Positions 29,985-42,155 of a DNA stretch of 64,000 nt are shown piece by piece. The translations under genes were made by a program, and so were the position numbers. Numbering within the stretch: position 1 is the stretch's first letter; each line of letters begins with the position of its first letter. The notes beneath the pieces were generated by a model that saw only the letters and a list, made by a program, of their open reading frames with translations, was not told where the DNA came from and made no database searches. The DNA comes from Sarcophilus harrisii (lineage: Eukaryota; Chordata; Mammalia; Dasyuromorphia; Dasyuridae): contig NC_045429.1 in assembly GCF_902635505.1 (NCBI RefSeq), positions 137,264,804 to 137,328,803 of the forward strand, read 5' to 3'.

Positions 29985-30205
29985 ATATATAAAGTACTTT
30001 ACAAATATTAACTCATTTGATCCTCACAACAACCCTGGGAGGTAACTGCCATTATTTTCCCTATTTTATAGTTGACGAAAGTGAGGCTGACTGACATTAA
30101 GTGAATTGACCAGGTTCACACAGCTACTAAGTGCCTGAAGTTAGATTTAAAATCAGGTCTACTTGACTCCAGGTCTAGTATAATACCCATTATACTGACT
30201 AATAT
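29985..30205 (+). mobile_element. MIR-type SINE
   Basis: 'gtactttacaaatattaact', 'gatcctcacaacaaccctgg', 'gacgaaagtgaggctgactg', 'cacacagctactaagtgcct', 'aatcaggtctacttgactcc'. A TA-rich microsatellite (29935-29990) interrupts its 5' part. Confidence 0.8.
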
Positions 30206-30310
30206 CTGTGTGTGTTTGCATACATACACCTAAATACACATATATGTGCATATACACAACATTCATATAGTCATATACCCAAGGGGGAATAAAAGGTATA
30301 TGTGTATGTG
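30206..30310. repeat. TG/CA/TA-rich microsatellite
   Basis: 'tgtgtgtgtttgcatacata' and 'cacatatatgtgcatataca'. Irregular and interrupted. Confidence 0.75.
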
Positions 30311-30545
30311 TGAGCAGCTAGATGGTACAGTGAATTGTTCCTTAGGCCTGGAATCAGGAAGACCCGAATTCAAATGTGGCCTCAGGCACTTAGAAACTGT
30401 GTGACCCCCCAGTGTCTGTCAATCTCAGTTTCTTCATCTATAAAATGATCTGGAGAAGGAAATGATAAACCACTCAAGTATCTCTGTGAAATAAACCTCA
30501 TATGGGATAATGAAGAGTCAAACATGATTGAAACAACTGAACAAT
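30311..30545 (+). mobile_element. Marsupial CORE-SINE, full length
   Basis: tRNA-like head 'gagcagctagatggtacagt', 'gaattcaaatgtggcctcag', 'aaactgtgtgacccccca', 'cagtttcttcatctataaaa', 'ggaaatgataaaccactcaa', 'aatgaagagtcaaacatgat', ending 'gaaacaactgaac'. Confidence 0.9.
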
Positions 30546-31124
30546 AATCTTTCTCTCATTCATATATAGATGGCTAGATAGATAGTTATAGATATATCTG
30601 TCTATATGAATTTTTGTATATAGATATATACATATACACATATATCTTTAAAATAGAATACTACAGGTATTGCCAAGCTTGGTTGATATTTGATCAATTT
30701 TGCTAAACTTTTTTTGTCTTTTAAAAAAAATTTAAAATTCTCTATAAAAGGAGGACTCTCTGGGTAGGTGAGTAGGCAGGATATATGTGGAAAATAAACA
30801 TAAGACAGCAATAAAATTAATTTTAAAAATAATCATCTGTATAAAACTAAAATATACTAAATGTAGAAATACAGAGACCCTGAGCTACTGCTGAACTTTT
30901 AATTCAGGATGCCTTCCCATTTTTAGTTAAATCTGTCTCGTAGAGGAAAACTAGAATGAACTTCATGGACCCTTCATCAGGAAAAAACAACAACAACAAC
31001 CAAACTCCAGCATTTTATGAATAATGTCCCTCCCAGCCTTCATCTTATAACTCATAGGATCATAGACATATGATTAAAGATCCACAGAGAACACTTAATT
31101 TAATACTTTGATTAAAAAGTGAAT
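30546..31124. other. TA/GATA-rich stretch, then unassigned sequence
   Basis: Irregular TAGATA/TATACA units at 30565-30650. No element or gene in the rest. Confidence 0.4.
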
Positions 31125-31230
31125 AAAGACTTAGAGATTATGACTTGTCCAGGTAGTAGTGATCAAAGACTGAAACTGAACCCAAGTCCTCTTTCTTCTG
31201 AGGTAATAATCTTTGTTATACTACCTTCTC
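31125..31230 (+). mobile_element. MIR-like SINE fragment
   Basis: 'agagattatgacttgtccag', 'gaactgaacccaagtcctct' type motif. Short and diverged. Confidence 0.45.
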
Positions 31231-31374
31231 TACAAAAAGTATTTTTTATTTTGAACTTCTCCTTGGATTTTCTTTGGCCTTTAATTATTTTTGTTTTGTG
31301 TTCTGGGTTTGTGGGGTAGAAAATGACATCTTTCTTTAATCATCTATAACTTTTCACTGGAGTGTGTCAAAAAT

Positions 31375-31690
31375 TAAATTCATTCCAATTCAACAAACAT
31401 TTATTAAGTGCTTACTATCTGCAAGGCACTATTAGACCTGGGAGAAATTAAGGCTAAAACTACTATGAAGATACTTAACCTTTTATTGGATAAGTAGAGA
31501 GGAGGGAGTTACAAAACAAGTAAGTGAATATACATGAGTTATTCAAAGTAAGATAGTTCAAGGAGAAAAATAGAGCACTAGCAAATAGGGGGAAGAGGGA
31601 CAAAATCAAGGAAAGCTTCATCAATTTCACCTGACAGAATACCTTATACTTGAAAGGGACAGGTAAAGGGTTTTGAAACTTAAAATCTAG
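31375..31690 (+). mobile_element. Ancient mammal-wide dispersed repeat
   Basis: 'ttcaacaaacatttattaag', 'tgcttactatctgcaaggca', 'caaaatcaaggaaagcttca'. Same family as 16676-17215. Confidence 0.6.
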
Positions 31691-32079
31691 AGTTGAGAAT
31701 ATGTATAGTACAAAAGGAAGGATCCATTAGGTGAAAAAAGGGATTGATGATAAGGGAGAGGAAAATACTCATTGAAGCATTCCTTTAAAAAAAAAAAAAG
31801 TTTCATTTTTTCCCTAATTACATGTAAAAATAATGAACATTTGTTTTTCTTAACAAAACAATTGGTATTAAATGACTTGACCAGGGACATAGAAGTGTCT
31901 GAGTAAATATCTGAGGCCACTGAACCTTCATTTAAAAAATATATATATATATTTCAAATTCTTTTGTTCCCTCCTTACTGATACAATAAACAATGTGATA
32001 TAATTATATATGCACAATCATACAAAACATATTTCCATGGCAGTCATGTGGTAAAAAAGACATAGATTAAAAACCAATC

Positions 32080-32485
32080 AGCAGGATGATTTTAGAAAGG
32101 CCTAGAGCAGTGGTTCTCAAACTTTTGTTTTCAATATCTTTATCCTATTAAAAATTATTGAAGATCCCTCCAAAGCATTTTTGTTTATCTGGATTATATT
32201 TATAGACATTTACCATATTGGAAATAAAAACTATTTTTGATTTTGTAGACCCTCTAAAAGGGTTTCAGAGATCCCCAGGATTCTCTAGACCATACTTTGA
32301 GAACCACTAGCCTAGAGAGACTTACATGAACTGACGCTAAATGAAGTGAATAGAACCAAGAGAACATTGTACACAGCAACAAGATTATGTGATGATCAAC
32401 TGTGATGGACTTGACTCTTTTCAACAATGAGATGATTCAGATCAATTCCAAAAGATTTGTGATGGAGGGAGCCATCTGCATCCAG
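32080..32485 (+). mobile_element. Inverted L1 segment inside a minus-strand L1
   Basis: 'agcaggatgattttagaaag' then, after the hAT element, 'acttacatgaactgacgcta', 'agaacattgtacacagcaac', 'gatgatcaactgtgatggac', 'aacaatgagatgattcagat', 'agccatctgcatccag'. This is the very L1 part that should lie here in antisense. Its first 32 bases are homologous to the reverse of 32486-32517, so that stretch is present twice in opposite directions. Confidence 0.85.
32108..32309. mobile_element. hAT miniature transposon, 202 bp, with 8-bp target duplication
   Basis: Inverted ends 'cagtggttctcaaacttt' and 'actttgagaaccacta'. Flanked by the 8-bp direct repeat 'gcctagag' (32100-32107 and 32310-32317), the length typical of hAT. 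Removing it leaves ordinary L1 sequence ('gaaaggcctagagagactta'). No coding capacity. Confidence 0.9.
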
Positions 32486-33611
32486 GTCTTTCCAGGCTTT
32501 TCTGAAACCAGACTGCTCATCATTTCTTATAGAAAAGTCATTCCCCAACTGATGGGCATCCACACAATTTCCACTTCCTTGCTGCTTCAAAAAAGACCTG
32601 CTACAAACATTTTTTTTGCTCATATGGATTTTCCTTCCTTTTTATTATCTCTTTGTGATGCAGATCCAAAAGTGAACTGCTAGATTAAAGGGTATGCATA
32701 ATTTTATAGCCCTTTGGGCATAGTTTCAAATTGTTCTCCAGAATGATTGCATCAGCTCACAACTCCACCAACAATGCATTAGTGTCCCAGTTTTCCTGCA
32801 TCCCTTCCAACATTCATCATTATCTTTTCCTTCATCTTAGCCAATGTGATAGGTGTGAGGTGGTATCTCAGAATTGTCTTAATTTTCATTTCTCTAATCA
32901 ATAGTGATTTAGAATATATTTTCAATATGATTAGAAATGGCTTTAATTTCTTCATCTGAAAATTGTCCATTCATATCTTTTGACCATTTATCAATTGAGG
33001 AATGAATTGTATTCTTATAAATCTGACTCAGTTCTCTATATATTTTAGAAATGAGGGTTTTACCAGAAATACTAGTTGCAAAAATTGTTTCCCAGCTTTC
33101 TGTTTCCCTCTAATCTTGGCTACATTGGCTTTGTTTGTGCAAAACCTTTTTAACTTTATGTAATCAAAATTACCCATTTTTCATTTGATAATATTCTCTA
33201 GTTCTTCTTTGGTCATAAATTCTTCCCTTCTCCACAGATTTGACTACCACAGGGTGGACAATCTCTTACTATCTATTAATTTGCTTCTTTATGTCTAAAT
33301 CATGAGCCCATTTTAACTGGTTTATCTTGATATAGGTTCTTAGATGTTGGTCAATGCCTAGTTTCTGCCGTACTCTTTTCCAATTTCCCTAGAAATTTTT
33401 GTCAAATAGTGAATTCTTATCCCAGAAGCTGCAGTCTTTGGGTTTATCCAACATTAGATTACTATAGTTACTTACTATGGTATCTTGTGTACTTAACTTA
33501 CTTGACTGATCCACTACTCTCTTTCTTAGCCAGTACTCAATGATTTTGATGACTGCCTCTTTATAATATAGTTTTGGGTCTTCTTCAATTTGGTCAATGA
33601 GGCATTCTTTT

Positions 33612-34094
33612 TTATATAATAACTTTTTATTTTTCAAAATACATACAAAAATAGTTTTCAACATTCATCTATGCAAAAAACATTTTGTGCTCTCAATTTT
33701 TTGTCCTCCCTTCCCTCTAACCTTCTCTCCTAGACAGCAAGTAACCTAATATAGATTGAAAATGTATAATTTTTCTAAGCATGTTTCTACATTTATTGTG
33801 CTTCACAAGAAAAATCAGATCAAAAAGGAAAAAAATGAGAAAACAAACAAACAAGCAAACAACAACAACAACAAAAAGGTAAAAATATACATTGATGGAT
33901 CACATGTGATCCATAGGCTTGTCTCTAGAAACAGGTGACTCTCTCTATCACAAGTTTTGGAATTGGCCTGAGTCAACTCATTGTTGAATAGAGCCACATC
34001 CATGACAGTTGATCATCACATAATCTTGTTGTTGCTGTCTACAATGTTTTCTCTTGGTTCTACTCACTCCACTTAGCATTAGTTTCAATAAAAC

Positions 34095-34096
<2 letters not shown>
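33612..34096 (-). mobile_element. L1 3' part next to an older L1
   Basis: Antisense: 'ataataactttttatttttc', 'tagttttcaacattcatcta', 'agacagcaagtaacctaata', 'tcttgttgttgctgtctaca', 'actccacttagcattag'. It begins directly after the older L1's flank. The core 'aggcattctt' appears before it (33600-33609) and again after the following SINE (about 34262-34271), which may be its target duplication. Confidence 0.8.
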
Positions 34097-34129
<33 letters not shown>

Positions 34130-34255
34130 AGGCAGTTGGGATAAGTGACTTACCCAGGATCACACAGCTGGGAAGTATTAAGAGTCTGAGATTTGAACTC
34201 AGGTCCTCCTGACTTCAGGGCTGGTGCTTTATCCACTACACCGCCTAACTGCCCC
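34097..34255 (-). mobile_element. tRNA-headed marsupial SINE with a T29 start
   Basis: A 29-base T run, then 'gctgaggcagttgggataag', 'tgacttacccaggatcacac', 'gatttgaactcaggtcctcc', 'tgctttatccactacaccgc', 'ctaactgcccc'. Weak flanks 'tcaataaaaca' and 'tcaacaaggca' could be its target duplication. Confidence 0.85.
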
Positions 34256-34273
34256 TCAACAAGGCATTCTTAA

Positions 34274-34425
34274 AGAGGAAAAGGGAGGGGCTATCATCTA
34301 AGAAAAATAGCTACTCTTAGGAAGAAGCATTTAAGCCAGAGCAATGGAAAAGATAACAAACGATAGTGTTGAGGGCTTTTAAGGGGGAAAAAATAGAGGA
34401 TTTGAAAGAACTAAGAGGGAAAGAG
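34274..34425. other. Unassigned sequence
   Basis: Purine-rich; nothing recognised. Confidence 0.35.
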
Positions 34426-34685
34426 AAAGGAACAAGCATTTATTAAATCACCTATTACATGGATAGACTATGTTAAGCATTTTACAAATGTTATTTCACT
34501 GGATACTCAAAACAACCCTGTGATGTAGATGCTATTATCCTTCCCATTTTATAGTTGAGGAAACTGAGACAGACAGAGGTTAAGTGACTTGTTCAGGGTC
34601 ACACAAGTAGGAAATGTCTAAAGCTAAATATGAACTCAGAGTTTTCAGTACTCTCTATCCACTGGGCCATTTAGTTTCCTCTAGG
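34426..34685 (+). mobile_element. MIR-type SINE, nearly full length
   Basis: 'aacaagcatttattaaatca', 'catggatagactatgttaag', 'tactcaaaacaaccctgtga', 'gaggaaactgagacagacag', 'gtgacttgttcagggtcaca', 'tctatccactgggccattta'. Confidence 0.85.
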
Positions 34686-35746
34686 TAGCAAAGTTAAAAT
34701 TGGATAGTTTCAGCACTATCAATTTAGAGATGGAAGAGTAGGGATGGTATGGTAGATAGGGGTTTAAAGACAGAGGAAAAAATTCAGAACAGGTGCCTTA
34801 AGGAACCTAATAGAGAATAAAATAGGGAGGAATAAAAGGATTTCCATCTAGCACTGAGGACCCAGTTAGGATTAGATTATATGAATTTGTAGTAGAGCCA
34901 GTTATCAGCTTCATGCCTTCTTTTAGCAGTGTTCAGCAGCTCAAGGAATGGAACAGTGAAAGGAGATAATTGGAGAATGTTGACAATAAGATAGTTGATT
35001 GTTGGGGGAAAAGGGATAAGTCATTCTAGGCGAGATAATAGTATACAGTTGAACTGATTAACTACAGAATCAAGACTGAAGGGAGGAAAGTTAGAAGAGT
35101 AGAACAGATGGATTTGGAGAAACAAGAATTTTGAAGGTTTTAGGTGTTGCGGTGAGGATGAAGAATAGTTTAGAAGCAGAAACTTTCAAGGAAATGACTG
35201 CTAAGAAAGTTTGTAGTGAAGCTTACCCTAAAAATGTGGTACCCAAGCTGTCATTTTAATGAGCTAAGGAGCTTAGCAGTTAGTGAGACTGTATAACTCC
35301 TTTTTCTGGGGTTTCTGGGATCATCTCTGAGAAGGTAAATGTCACCTTTATCTGAATTCTAGGACTGTTTGTCACTGCTTCTGGAAAGCTCCAGGACTGA
35401 CTCAGAAATATTGAGTTATCATTTGATTTCAAGAATTCTAAGACTGTCATAAAATATGAGAAAATAGCTGAAGTGGATTTTTAAAAATGGAACTATTAAA
35501 AGATCATCTTTTGCCTGGATGGTGCCCTGGTATTTGTTCCCTCCCCATCACTATTTCAAAAATTCTCTAAACAGAGTGTTCAGCACTGTTGGGTCATTAT
35601 CCAGAGGCACAGTTTGTAAGCAATGACATTTTAAGGTTGGAATCTACCAATGTAGATACAGCCTCTGAGAAGCTTCAGCCTTTATTAAAATGACTTTTGA
35701 GAAAGCAGTTTTCTTTTGTTTTTGGTGGGTTGTTTTCTATATGTGC
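34686..35746. other. Unassigned sequence, repeat-poor at 35190-35700
   Basis: 34686-35190 is purine-rich and may be a worn ancient repeat. 35190-35700 shows no repeat and contains 'tgtcattttaatgagctaag', a homeodomain-like AT core. No gene. Confidence 0.35.
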
Positions 35747-37030
<1,284 letters not shown>

Positions 37031-37295
37031 CTATTCTACCATTTATATAGTACCTAGTATGTGACACATTTGTGCTAAGTATTTTAGCACTTTATAAATA
37101 ATTTCTTGTTTGATTCCTACAATAACTTTGAAAGATAGATATTATTATTATCCATGTATTACAGTTGGAGAAGTTGAGATAAACAGAGGTTAACTGATTC
37201 ATTCAGAGTCACACAGCTAATTGATGATCTGAAGCCAGGTTTAAACTTTCTAATTCCAAGCTCAGTGCTCTATCCACTGATAGAGTTCTCTCTAC
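37031..37295 (+). mobile_element. MIR-type SINE
   Basis: 'accatttatatagtacctag', 'cactttataaataatttctt', 'tggagaagttgagataaaca', 'gagtcacacagctaattgat', 'ccaagctcagtgctctatcc'. Confidence 0.8.
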
Positions 37296-37654
37296 TGAAT
37301 AATTAACCCTTCCAGCTCTTCAACCAACCTGAAGATTTTTCATCCTTTCATCCTTTATGATGGTAAACTGTTTTTCAAAATTCCACTTGTAGGGGTTGAA
37401 AATAGATTAAGAATATTGGGCATAGTCCATATAACTCATGAAAGGGAAAATCCATATATGTTTTAAGGACTAGTCTCTATTTGCCAAGTTTTGGCTCATT
37501 TTTGCAGCAGCCATGTACTGAATCATTGAATACTTATGTTAAAAAGATGTTCTTTGGTGTTATTAAGCAGGCTTCAATCTTCTCTATTTTTCCTATTCAA
37601 CTTTCAGTCTAACTCATTGCCTATTCCTATCCAAGATATATCCACTATTATCTA
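37296..37654. other. Unassigned sequence
   Basis: Nothing recognised. Confidence 0.4.
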
Positions 37655-37870
37655 AATTGTATGTGTCAAACATGCAGCCTACTAGCTATAACCCTCCTGA
37701 GCACTGCTGTAAAATGTAATTAGTAAATATTTAGCAAAATAAATAAAAATATAATAAGTCATAGGTGATGTTAATATGTGGTTTTTAAAAAATCAATATG
37801 TGGTGCACAGTTTAGTGAACATAAATAGTATATTGGCTTCTGTTTCTATTTAAGATTGCCATCGCTAGAC
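37655..37870. mobile_element. hAT-type miniature element fossil (second family)
   Basis: 'tgtgtcaaacatgcagccta', 'gagcactgctgtaaaatgta', 'atttagcaaaataaataaaa', 'tgttaatatgtggtttttaa', 'ttctatttaagattgccatc'. Matches, in worn form, a marsupial element whose ends read 'gtgtcaaacatgcggcc' and 'gagtttgacaccactg'. Confidence 0.55.
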
Positions 37871-38136
37871 TAAATCAATTTGTTTTCCTATTCACTGTAA
37901 ATTAATCCATGCAATCTGCATTCTTTATTCATTCCCTCATCAGTGAGTGGCTATGGATCTAATTGAGAAGATCTCTCAATAAACTCAGAAAATTATCATC
38001 CACAAGCAGGAACATCTATTGTGAGAGAAGCTAAAACTTTTGATGAACTTATGTCTTCCTGTTTTATACCTTGCTTGATACTGATCATCAGGGAATGATC
38101 AAACCAATAGATCTTTGTGACTTCTTTTCCCTCTCT
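37871..38136. other. Unassigned sequence
   Basis: Nothing recognised; ends in CT repeats. Confidence 0.4.
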
Positions 38137-38544
38137 CTCTTTTTTTAAATTATAGCTTTTTATTTATAAGATATAGGCATGAGTAATTTTTCAGCATTGA
38201 CAATTCCAAAACCTTTTGTTCCAATTTTTCCCCTCCTTCTCCCTCCCCCCTCCCCCAGATGGCAGGTTGACCAATACATGTTAAATATGTTAAAATATAA
38301 GTTAAATACAATATATATATGCATGTCCATACGGTTATTTTGCTGTACAAAAAGAATTGAACTTTGAAATAGTGTACAATTAACCTGTGAAGGAAATCAA
38401 ACATGCAAGTGGCCAAAAATAGAGGGATTGGGAATTCTATTTAGTGGTTCATAGTCATCTCCCAGAGTTCTTTCACTAGGTGTAGCTGGTTCAATTCATT
38501 ACTGCTCTATTGGAACATCTCATTGTTGAAGAGGGCCATGTGTG
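38137..38544 (-). mobile_element. L1 3' end, same subfamily as 8021-8228
   Basis: 'aaattatagctttttattta', 'cattgacaattccaaaacct', 'gatggcaggttgaccaatac', 'attgaactttgaaatagtgt', 'acaattaacctgtgaaggaa', 'gttcaattcattactgctct', 'attgttgaagagggccatg'. Well preserved, 5'-truncated. 'tgtgact' flanks both sides, but a full target duplication could not be confirmed. Confidence 0.9.
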
Positions 38545-39440
38545 ACTGCATTTCTCAAGGAATCTTCTTTTATCTGAAAACATGCATAGAGAGACAACCT
38601 ATAAAAAGAACCTTTAAATTGGAATTTTGGTTTTCCTCTGTATTTGACAAATTTGCCATTAACTTTGACTAAATAGAACTTGAAAACAAAAAAGTAGGAG
38701 ATAATGTAATGAAAGTATGTTTGTAATATTGAAAAATATCAGGTTATGTGACTAATAATAATAAATCACCTTATTAGAATATCAAGATTTCACTAAATTG
38801 CTACAGGTTACTACATTTCTTTAGTTTCCATTCATTATTTTTGGAAAAAAAAATTTCTACCTTAATCATTCCAGTACTGAGTGATCTTTTCCCCATAAAG
38901 TTCTTAAATATTTTAAAGAAATCAGGAAACTGAATGAAAGAAAGAAAAAGTCCAAGGATGACAAGGGAGAAAAGACATCAATCAGAATTATTTTTCCCTT
39001 TTTATTTTTCCATATTCCAGTATGAAATCTTTCCCTCCCTTCTGACTTTCCATATTATGTCCTTTAAAATTATTACTACATTTCTATTTACTTTCCACAA
39101 TAATTAGAAAAGTACACAATTTCATTCTGATTTTTCCATAGACTGTACTACTTTTTATGGTTATTTCTTGACTTACTTGTCCAATGAAAACTATAACTTT
39201 GAGATTCTTTTCAAAAATAGCTACTTATTCATTCTACACTAAAGAAATTTCTTGCTTTTCAGATTAAGTACTAGGTAGGAAGGTCCAGGAATATTCTACA
39301 AGTAAATTGGATTTGTAAGGTAAACTACCTTGAGTCTACTTCAATAAGCATTAACTCATTGGTATTAAGTAATTCATTCTACCACGCTACTGTATTGTTA
39401 AGTATTAGAGCTACCCTAAGAGATGATTCCCCAGTGAACC
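38545..39440. other. Unassigned AT-rich sequence
   Basis: No gene or recognised repeat over about 900 bases. Confidence 0.4.
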
Positions 39441-39945
39441 AGTTTTTCATCATTTCTGGAGTACCATATTAAGCAGGAGCCATCATGTAGAAGAAGGATT
39501 AGTCTTTCTTTTCTTGATCCCATAAGGCAGAACTTGAAGCAATTGGTAGAGGTTACAAAAAAGCAGATATAGACTTAATATAAAGGAAAACTTCTTAATA
39601 ATGAAAATTATTCAAAAGTAGTTCTCAAACTGAACCAATGATATCAGGAGGGTAATATAAGTAAATTGTAATTTTGTAAGTAAATTGGATTTAAATCATC
39701 CAAGGTTGTTAAAAGTCATTCTCCTTACTCTCTCCTCAAGGATCATCAGAATCCCGTGGCAAAATATAGGTCAGGATGACTGATGATGGCCCTAGATGCA
39801 GCTTTGGGAGGTAGTGGGTTCCCCATGACTAGAAATCTTTAAACAAAAACTGCATTGCTGGGTATGGGATTCTTATTAAAATAATGTTAGGACAAAATAG
39901 CTTCTGAAGTTCCTTCCTACTCTGAGATTTTTGTGAACTATCCAT
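39441..39945 (+). mobile_element. L3/CR1-type LINE 3' part, split by an RTE tail
   Basis: 'cataaggcagaacttgaagc', 'aaaggaaaacttcttaataa', then after the insert 'gggaggtagtgggttcccca', 'tgactagaaatctttaaaca', 'cttctgaagttccttcctac', 'tctgagatttttgtgaa' follow the CR1-like 3' end known from mammals and birds. Confidence 0.7.
39628..39815 (-). mobile_element. RTE-type tail nested in the CR1 fossil
   Basis: Reverse of the RTE tail: read on the minus strand it gives 'agggccatcatcagtcatcc', 'tgacctatattttgccacgg', 'gaggagagagtaaggag', 'atttaaatccaatttactta' and 'accctcctgatatcattggt'. A short local repeat of 'gtaaattg' lies inside. Confidence 0.65.
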
Positions 39946-40051
39946 GGTGGTCATCATCATGAGGTAAAGCCAACTGGCAATAATGCAGGTTATTATGAAA
40001 GGTTATAGAATACCATTCCAAATCTCACACCACAGATCAAGATGTCCTAGG

Positions 40052-40215
40052 TCAAGAGTTCTTAACAAAAGAACTATAATCTTGTTTTGGGATTTCTTTG
40101 CAATTTTGTGTATTTTTTTAATGCTTTTAAAAATATTATTTTCAAAATGAGTCCAAAGACTTCATTAGACTACCAAAGAAATTTATGACAAAAAAAAGTT
40201 AAGAATCTCTCTGCT
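40052..40215. mobile_element. hAT miniature element fossil
   Basis: 'caagagttcttaacaaaaga' on the left and 'aagttaagaatctctctg' on the right are inverted ends. 'gcttttaaaaatattatttt' and 'agacttcattagactaccaa' lie between. Same family as 460-605. Confidence 0.6.
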
Positions 40216-40309
40216 AGTGACACTCAGGATGAGACTGAGACATTTAGATAGTAGTATTCCATCTAAGATAGTAGCAATTACTTTTTATCCAATTAAAACT
40301 AAAATCAAT

Positions 40310-40834
40310 TTGATCATTTATTTAAAAATCTTTTTTGGAGTTCCAAATTTTCTCCTTTCCTCCATCATTGAGAAGACAACAATATGATATAGAGTATAGA
40401 TATTCAGTAATGCAAAACATATTTCCATATTAATCATTCTGTAAAAGAAAACAGGCAAAAAAAAGAAAAAAATATATTTTTTAAAGTATGTTTCTGTTTG
40501 CATTCAGAGTTTATTCTTTCTCTGGAGTTGCAAAGTATTTTTCATAAGTCCTTTGGCATTATCTTAGATCACTGTATTGCTAAGTCATCCACAGTTGATT
40601 ATCATACCACATTGTTATTGTGTACAATGTTCTCCCGGTTCTGTTCACTTTACTTTGCATCACTTCATATAAGTCTTTTCGGGTTTTTCTGAGAGCATGC
40701 TTCTTGTCATTTCTTATATATCACAATAAAATTCCTTCCCAATCATAAAACATAACTTGTTCAGACCATCCTCAATTGCTGAGCATCCACTCAATTTCTA
40801 ATTCTTTGCCATCCCTAAAAGAGCTGATATATAC

Positions 40835-40871
<37 letters not shown>

Positions 40872-41350
40872 CATATAGGTTCTTTTTAAAAAAAAATATC
40901 TTTCAAATAAAGACTTAGTAGTGGTATTGCTGGGTCAAAGAGTATGCACAGTTTTATAGCCCTTTGGATATAGTTCTAAATTATTCTACAGAGTGATTGT
41001 TTCAGTTCCACCAATTTCAACAACCATTCCATGTGTGTTTCACTTTTTCCATATCCCCTTTGACATTTGTTGTTTTCCTTTTCTGTTAGATTAGCCATTC
41101 TGATATGTGGCACATCAAGATTATTTCAATTTGCATTTCTTTAATCAGTAGTAATTTAATACTTTTTTCATATGATTATAGATAGCTTTGATGTTTTGTC
41201 TAAAAACTGCCTATTCATATCCTTTGACCATTTGTCATTTGGGGAATGACTCTTGTCATGAATTTGAATCAGTTCTCTATATATTTGAGAAATGAGACTT
41301 TTCTCAGCAAAACTCAGAAAATTCTTTTTTGAGAAAAAACTGAAATTAGT
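40310..41350 (-). mobile_element. Older L1, 3' UTR and end of ORF2
   Basis: 'gttccaaattttctcctttc', 'catatttccatattaatcat', 'agtttattctttctctggag', 'tgttctcccggttctgttca', 'tgctgagcatccactcaatt', then, after a TA microsatellite, 'tgctgggtcaaagagtatgc', 'ctgatatgtggcacatcaag', 'atcctttgaccatttgtcat', 'atttgaatcagttctctata'. More diverged than the L1s at 27574 or 38137. Confidence 0.85.
40825..40880. repeat. (TA)n microsatellite inside L1
   Basis: 'tatatacatatacatatata' continuing as TA repeats to about 40870. Confidence 0.9.
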
Positions 41351-42004
41351 CAAATACTATATACTCAGGCTCAGTGTTTGACTTTCCCCCACCTCAATTT
41401 GGAGTACTCTACTTTTTAAAAAGCTGAACTCTAATAGATGGTGAGGTTGACATAGAATAGATGTTTCCAAGGTCTAATGAGTTTGTACATAGATAAGGAA
41501 AAAAATAACCATTGAAACATTTCCAAGAAAGACAGGTGTGCAAACGATTCCTACTGAGAGTAGGTGTGATACTGTTTACATTATTGCTCTTGAACAGGGG
41601 TTTGCTTCCCTATTTTTTGAAAGTAAATATATACACATTATAAATAAAGTGGATATAATAAATTTTAAAGGCAAGGGAGCCATCACCAAACCAGAGTTCA
41701 CAGACACTGATTCCATCAATCAATCTTCACCTCTTATTTTCTTTTAAAACAGCAATAGTTTGAGATGGAAATGCTATATTTGTCCCTTTCATATCAGCCT
41801 GTTTGTAAGTTTAAGAAAGAAAAGGAAATATTGGTGCCAAAAGCCTACAATTTATTTTGATTGGTCAGCTTTTTTCATTGTCATTTTCAAATGTCAAAAT
41901 AGGTCACATAGTTTGATGGCTCCTTTGCTACTGACAGCACTTTTTTGGCAGAGACAAGAAAAAGACATAAAGAGAAATTTAGTTAGTTCACATATCAAAA
42001 GAAT
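41351..42004. other. Unassigned, repeat-poor sequence
   Basis: No repeat recognised. Open frames of 69 and 93 residues (41538-41747 and 41760-42041, plus strand) have no domain. Confidence 0.4.
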
Positions 42005-42155
42005 TAGAGCTAAAAGGAATCTTGGAGGATATCCATTCTAATGCTGTCATTTAACAGATGAGGGGGAGGAAGGTCAGAAAAATGACATGTTTTGTCCAAG
42101 GTTACAGAGATAGCAAGCAGGGAAGCCAGTATTAGAAACTATGTATTTTTTACTC
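42005..42155 (+). mobile_element. MIR-like SINE
   Basis: 'agagctaaaaggaatcttgg', 'atttaacagatgagggggag', 'gtccaaggttacagagatag'. Confidence 0.6.

Larger units (their letters stand above)
31787..33593 (-). mobile_element. L1 (ORF2 end and 3' UTR) with an internal inverted segment
   Basis: Read antisense, the 3' UTR comes first (31787-32079: 'tttcattttttccctaatta', 'ccctccttactgatacaata'), and the end of ORF2 follows from 32486 ('cagactgctcatcatttctt', 'caactgatgggcatccacac', 'agccctttgggcatagtttc', 'ggtgtgaggtggtatctcag', 'catatcttttgaccatttat', 'tagatgttggtcaatgccta', ending 'cttcttcaatttgg'). Between them, 32080-32485 reads in the opposite direction. An 18-bp repeat, 'tcattgaagcattccttt' (31769-31786) and 'tcaatgaggcattctttt' (33594-33611), 15 of 18 matching, looks like its target duplication. 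A SINE trace sits at about 31860-31930. Confidence 0.8.

Noticed and set aside
32402-32683. 93- and 75-residue frames on opposite strands
   Set aside because: They cross the junction of an inverted L1 segment and its neighbour; not a gene.
34097-34255. Possible tRNA gene
   Set aside because: The tRNA-like part is the worn head of a SINE; no cloverleaf with intact arms, and the same head recurs in many SINE copies.
38137-38544. Target duplication of this L1 ('tgtgact' on both sides)
   Set aside because: Only seven bases match and the rest diverges, so it is not claimed.
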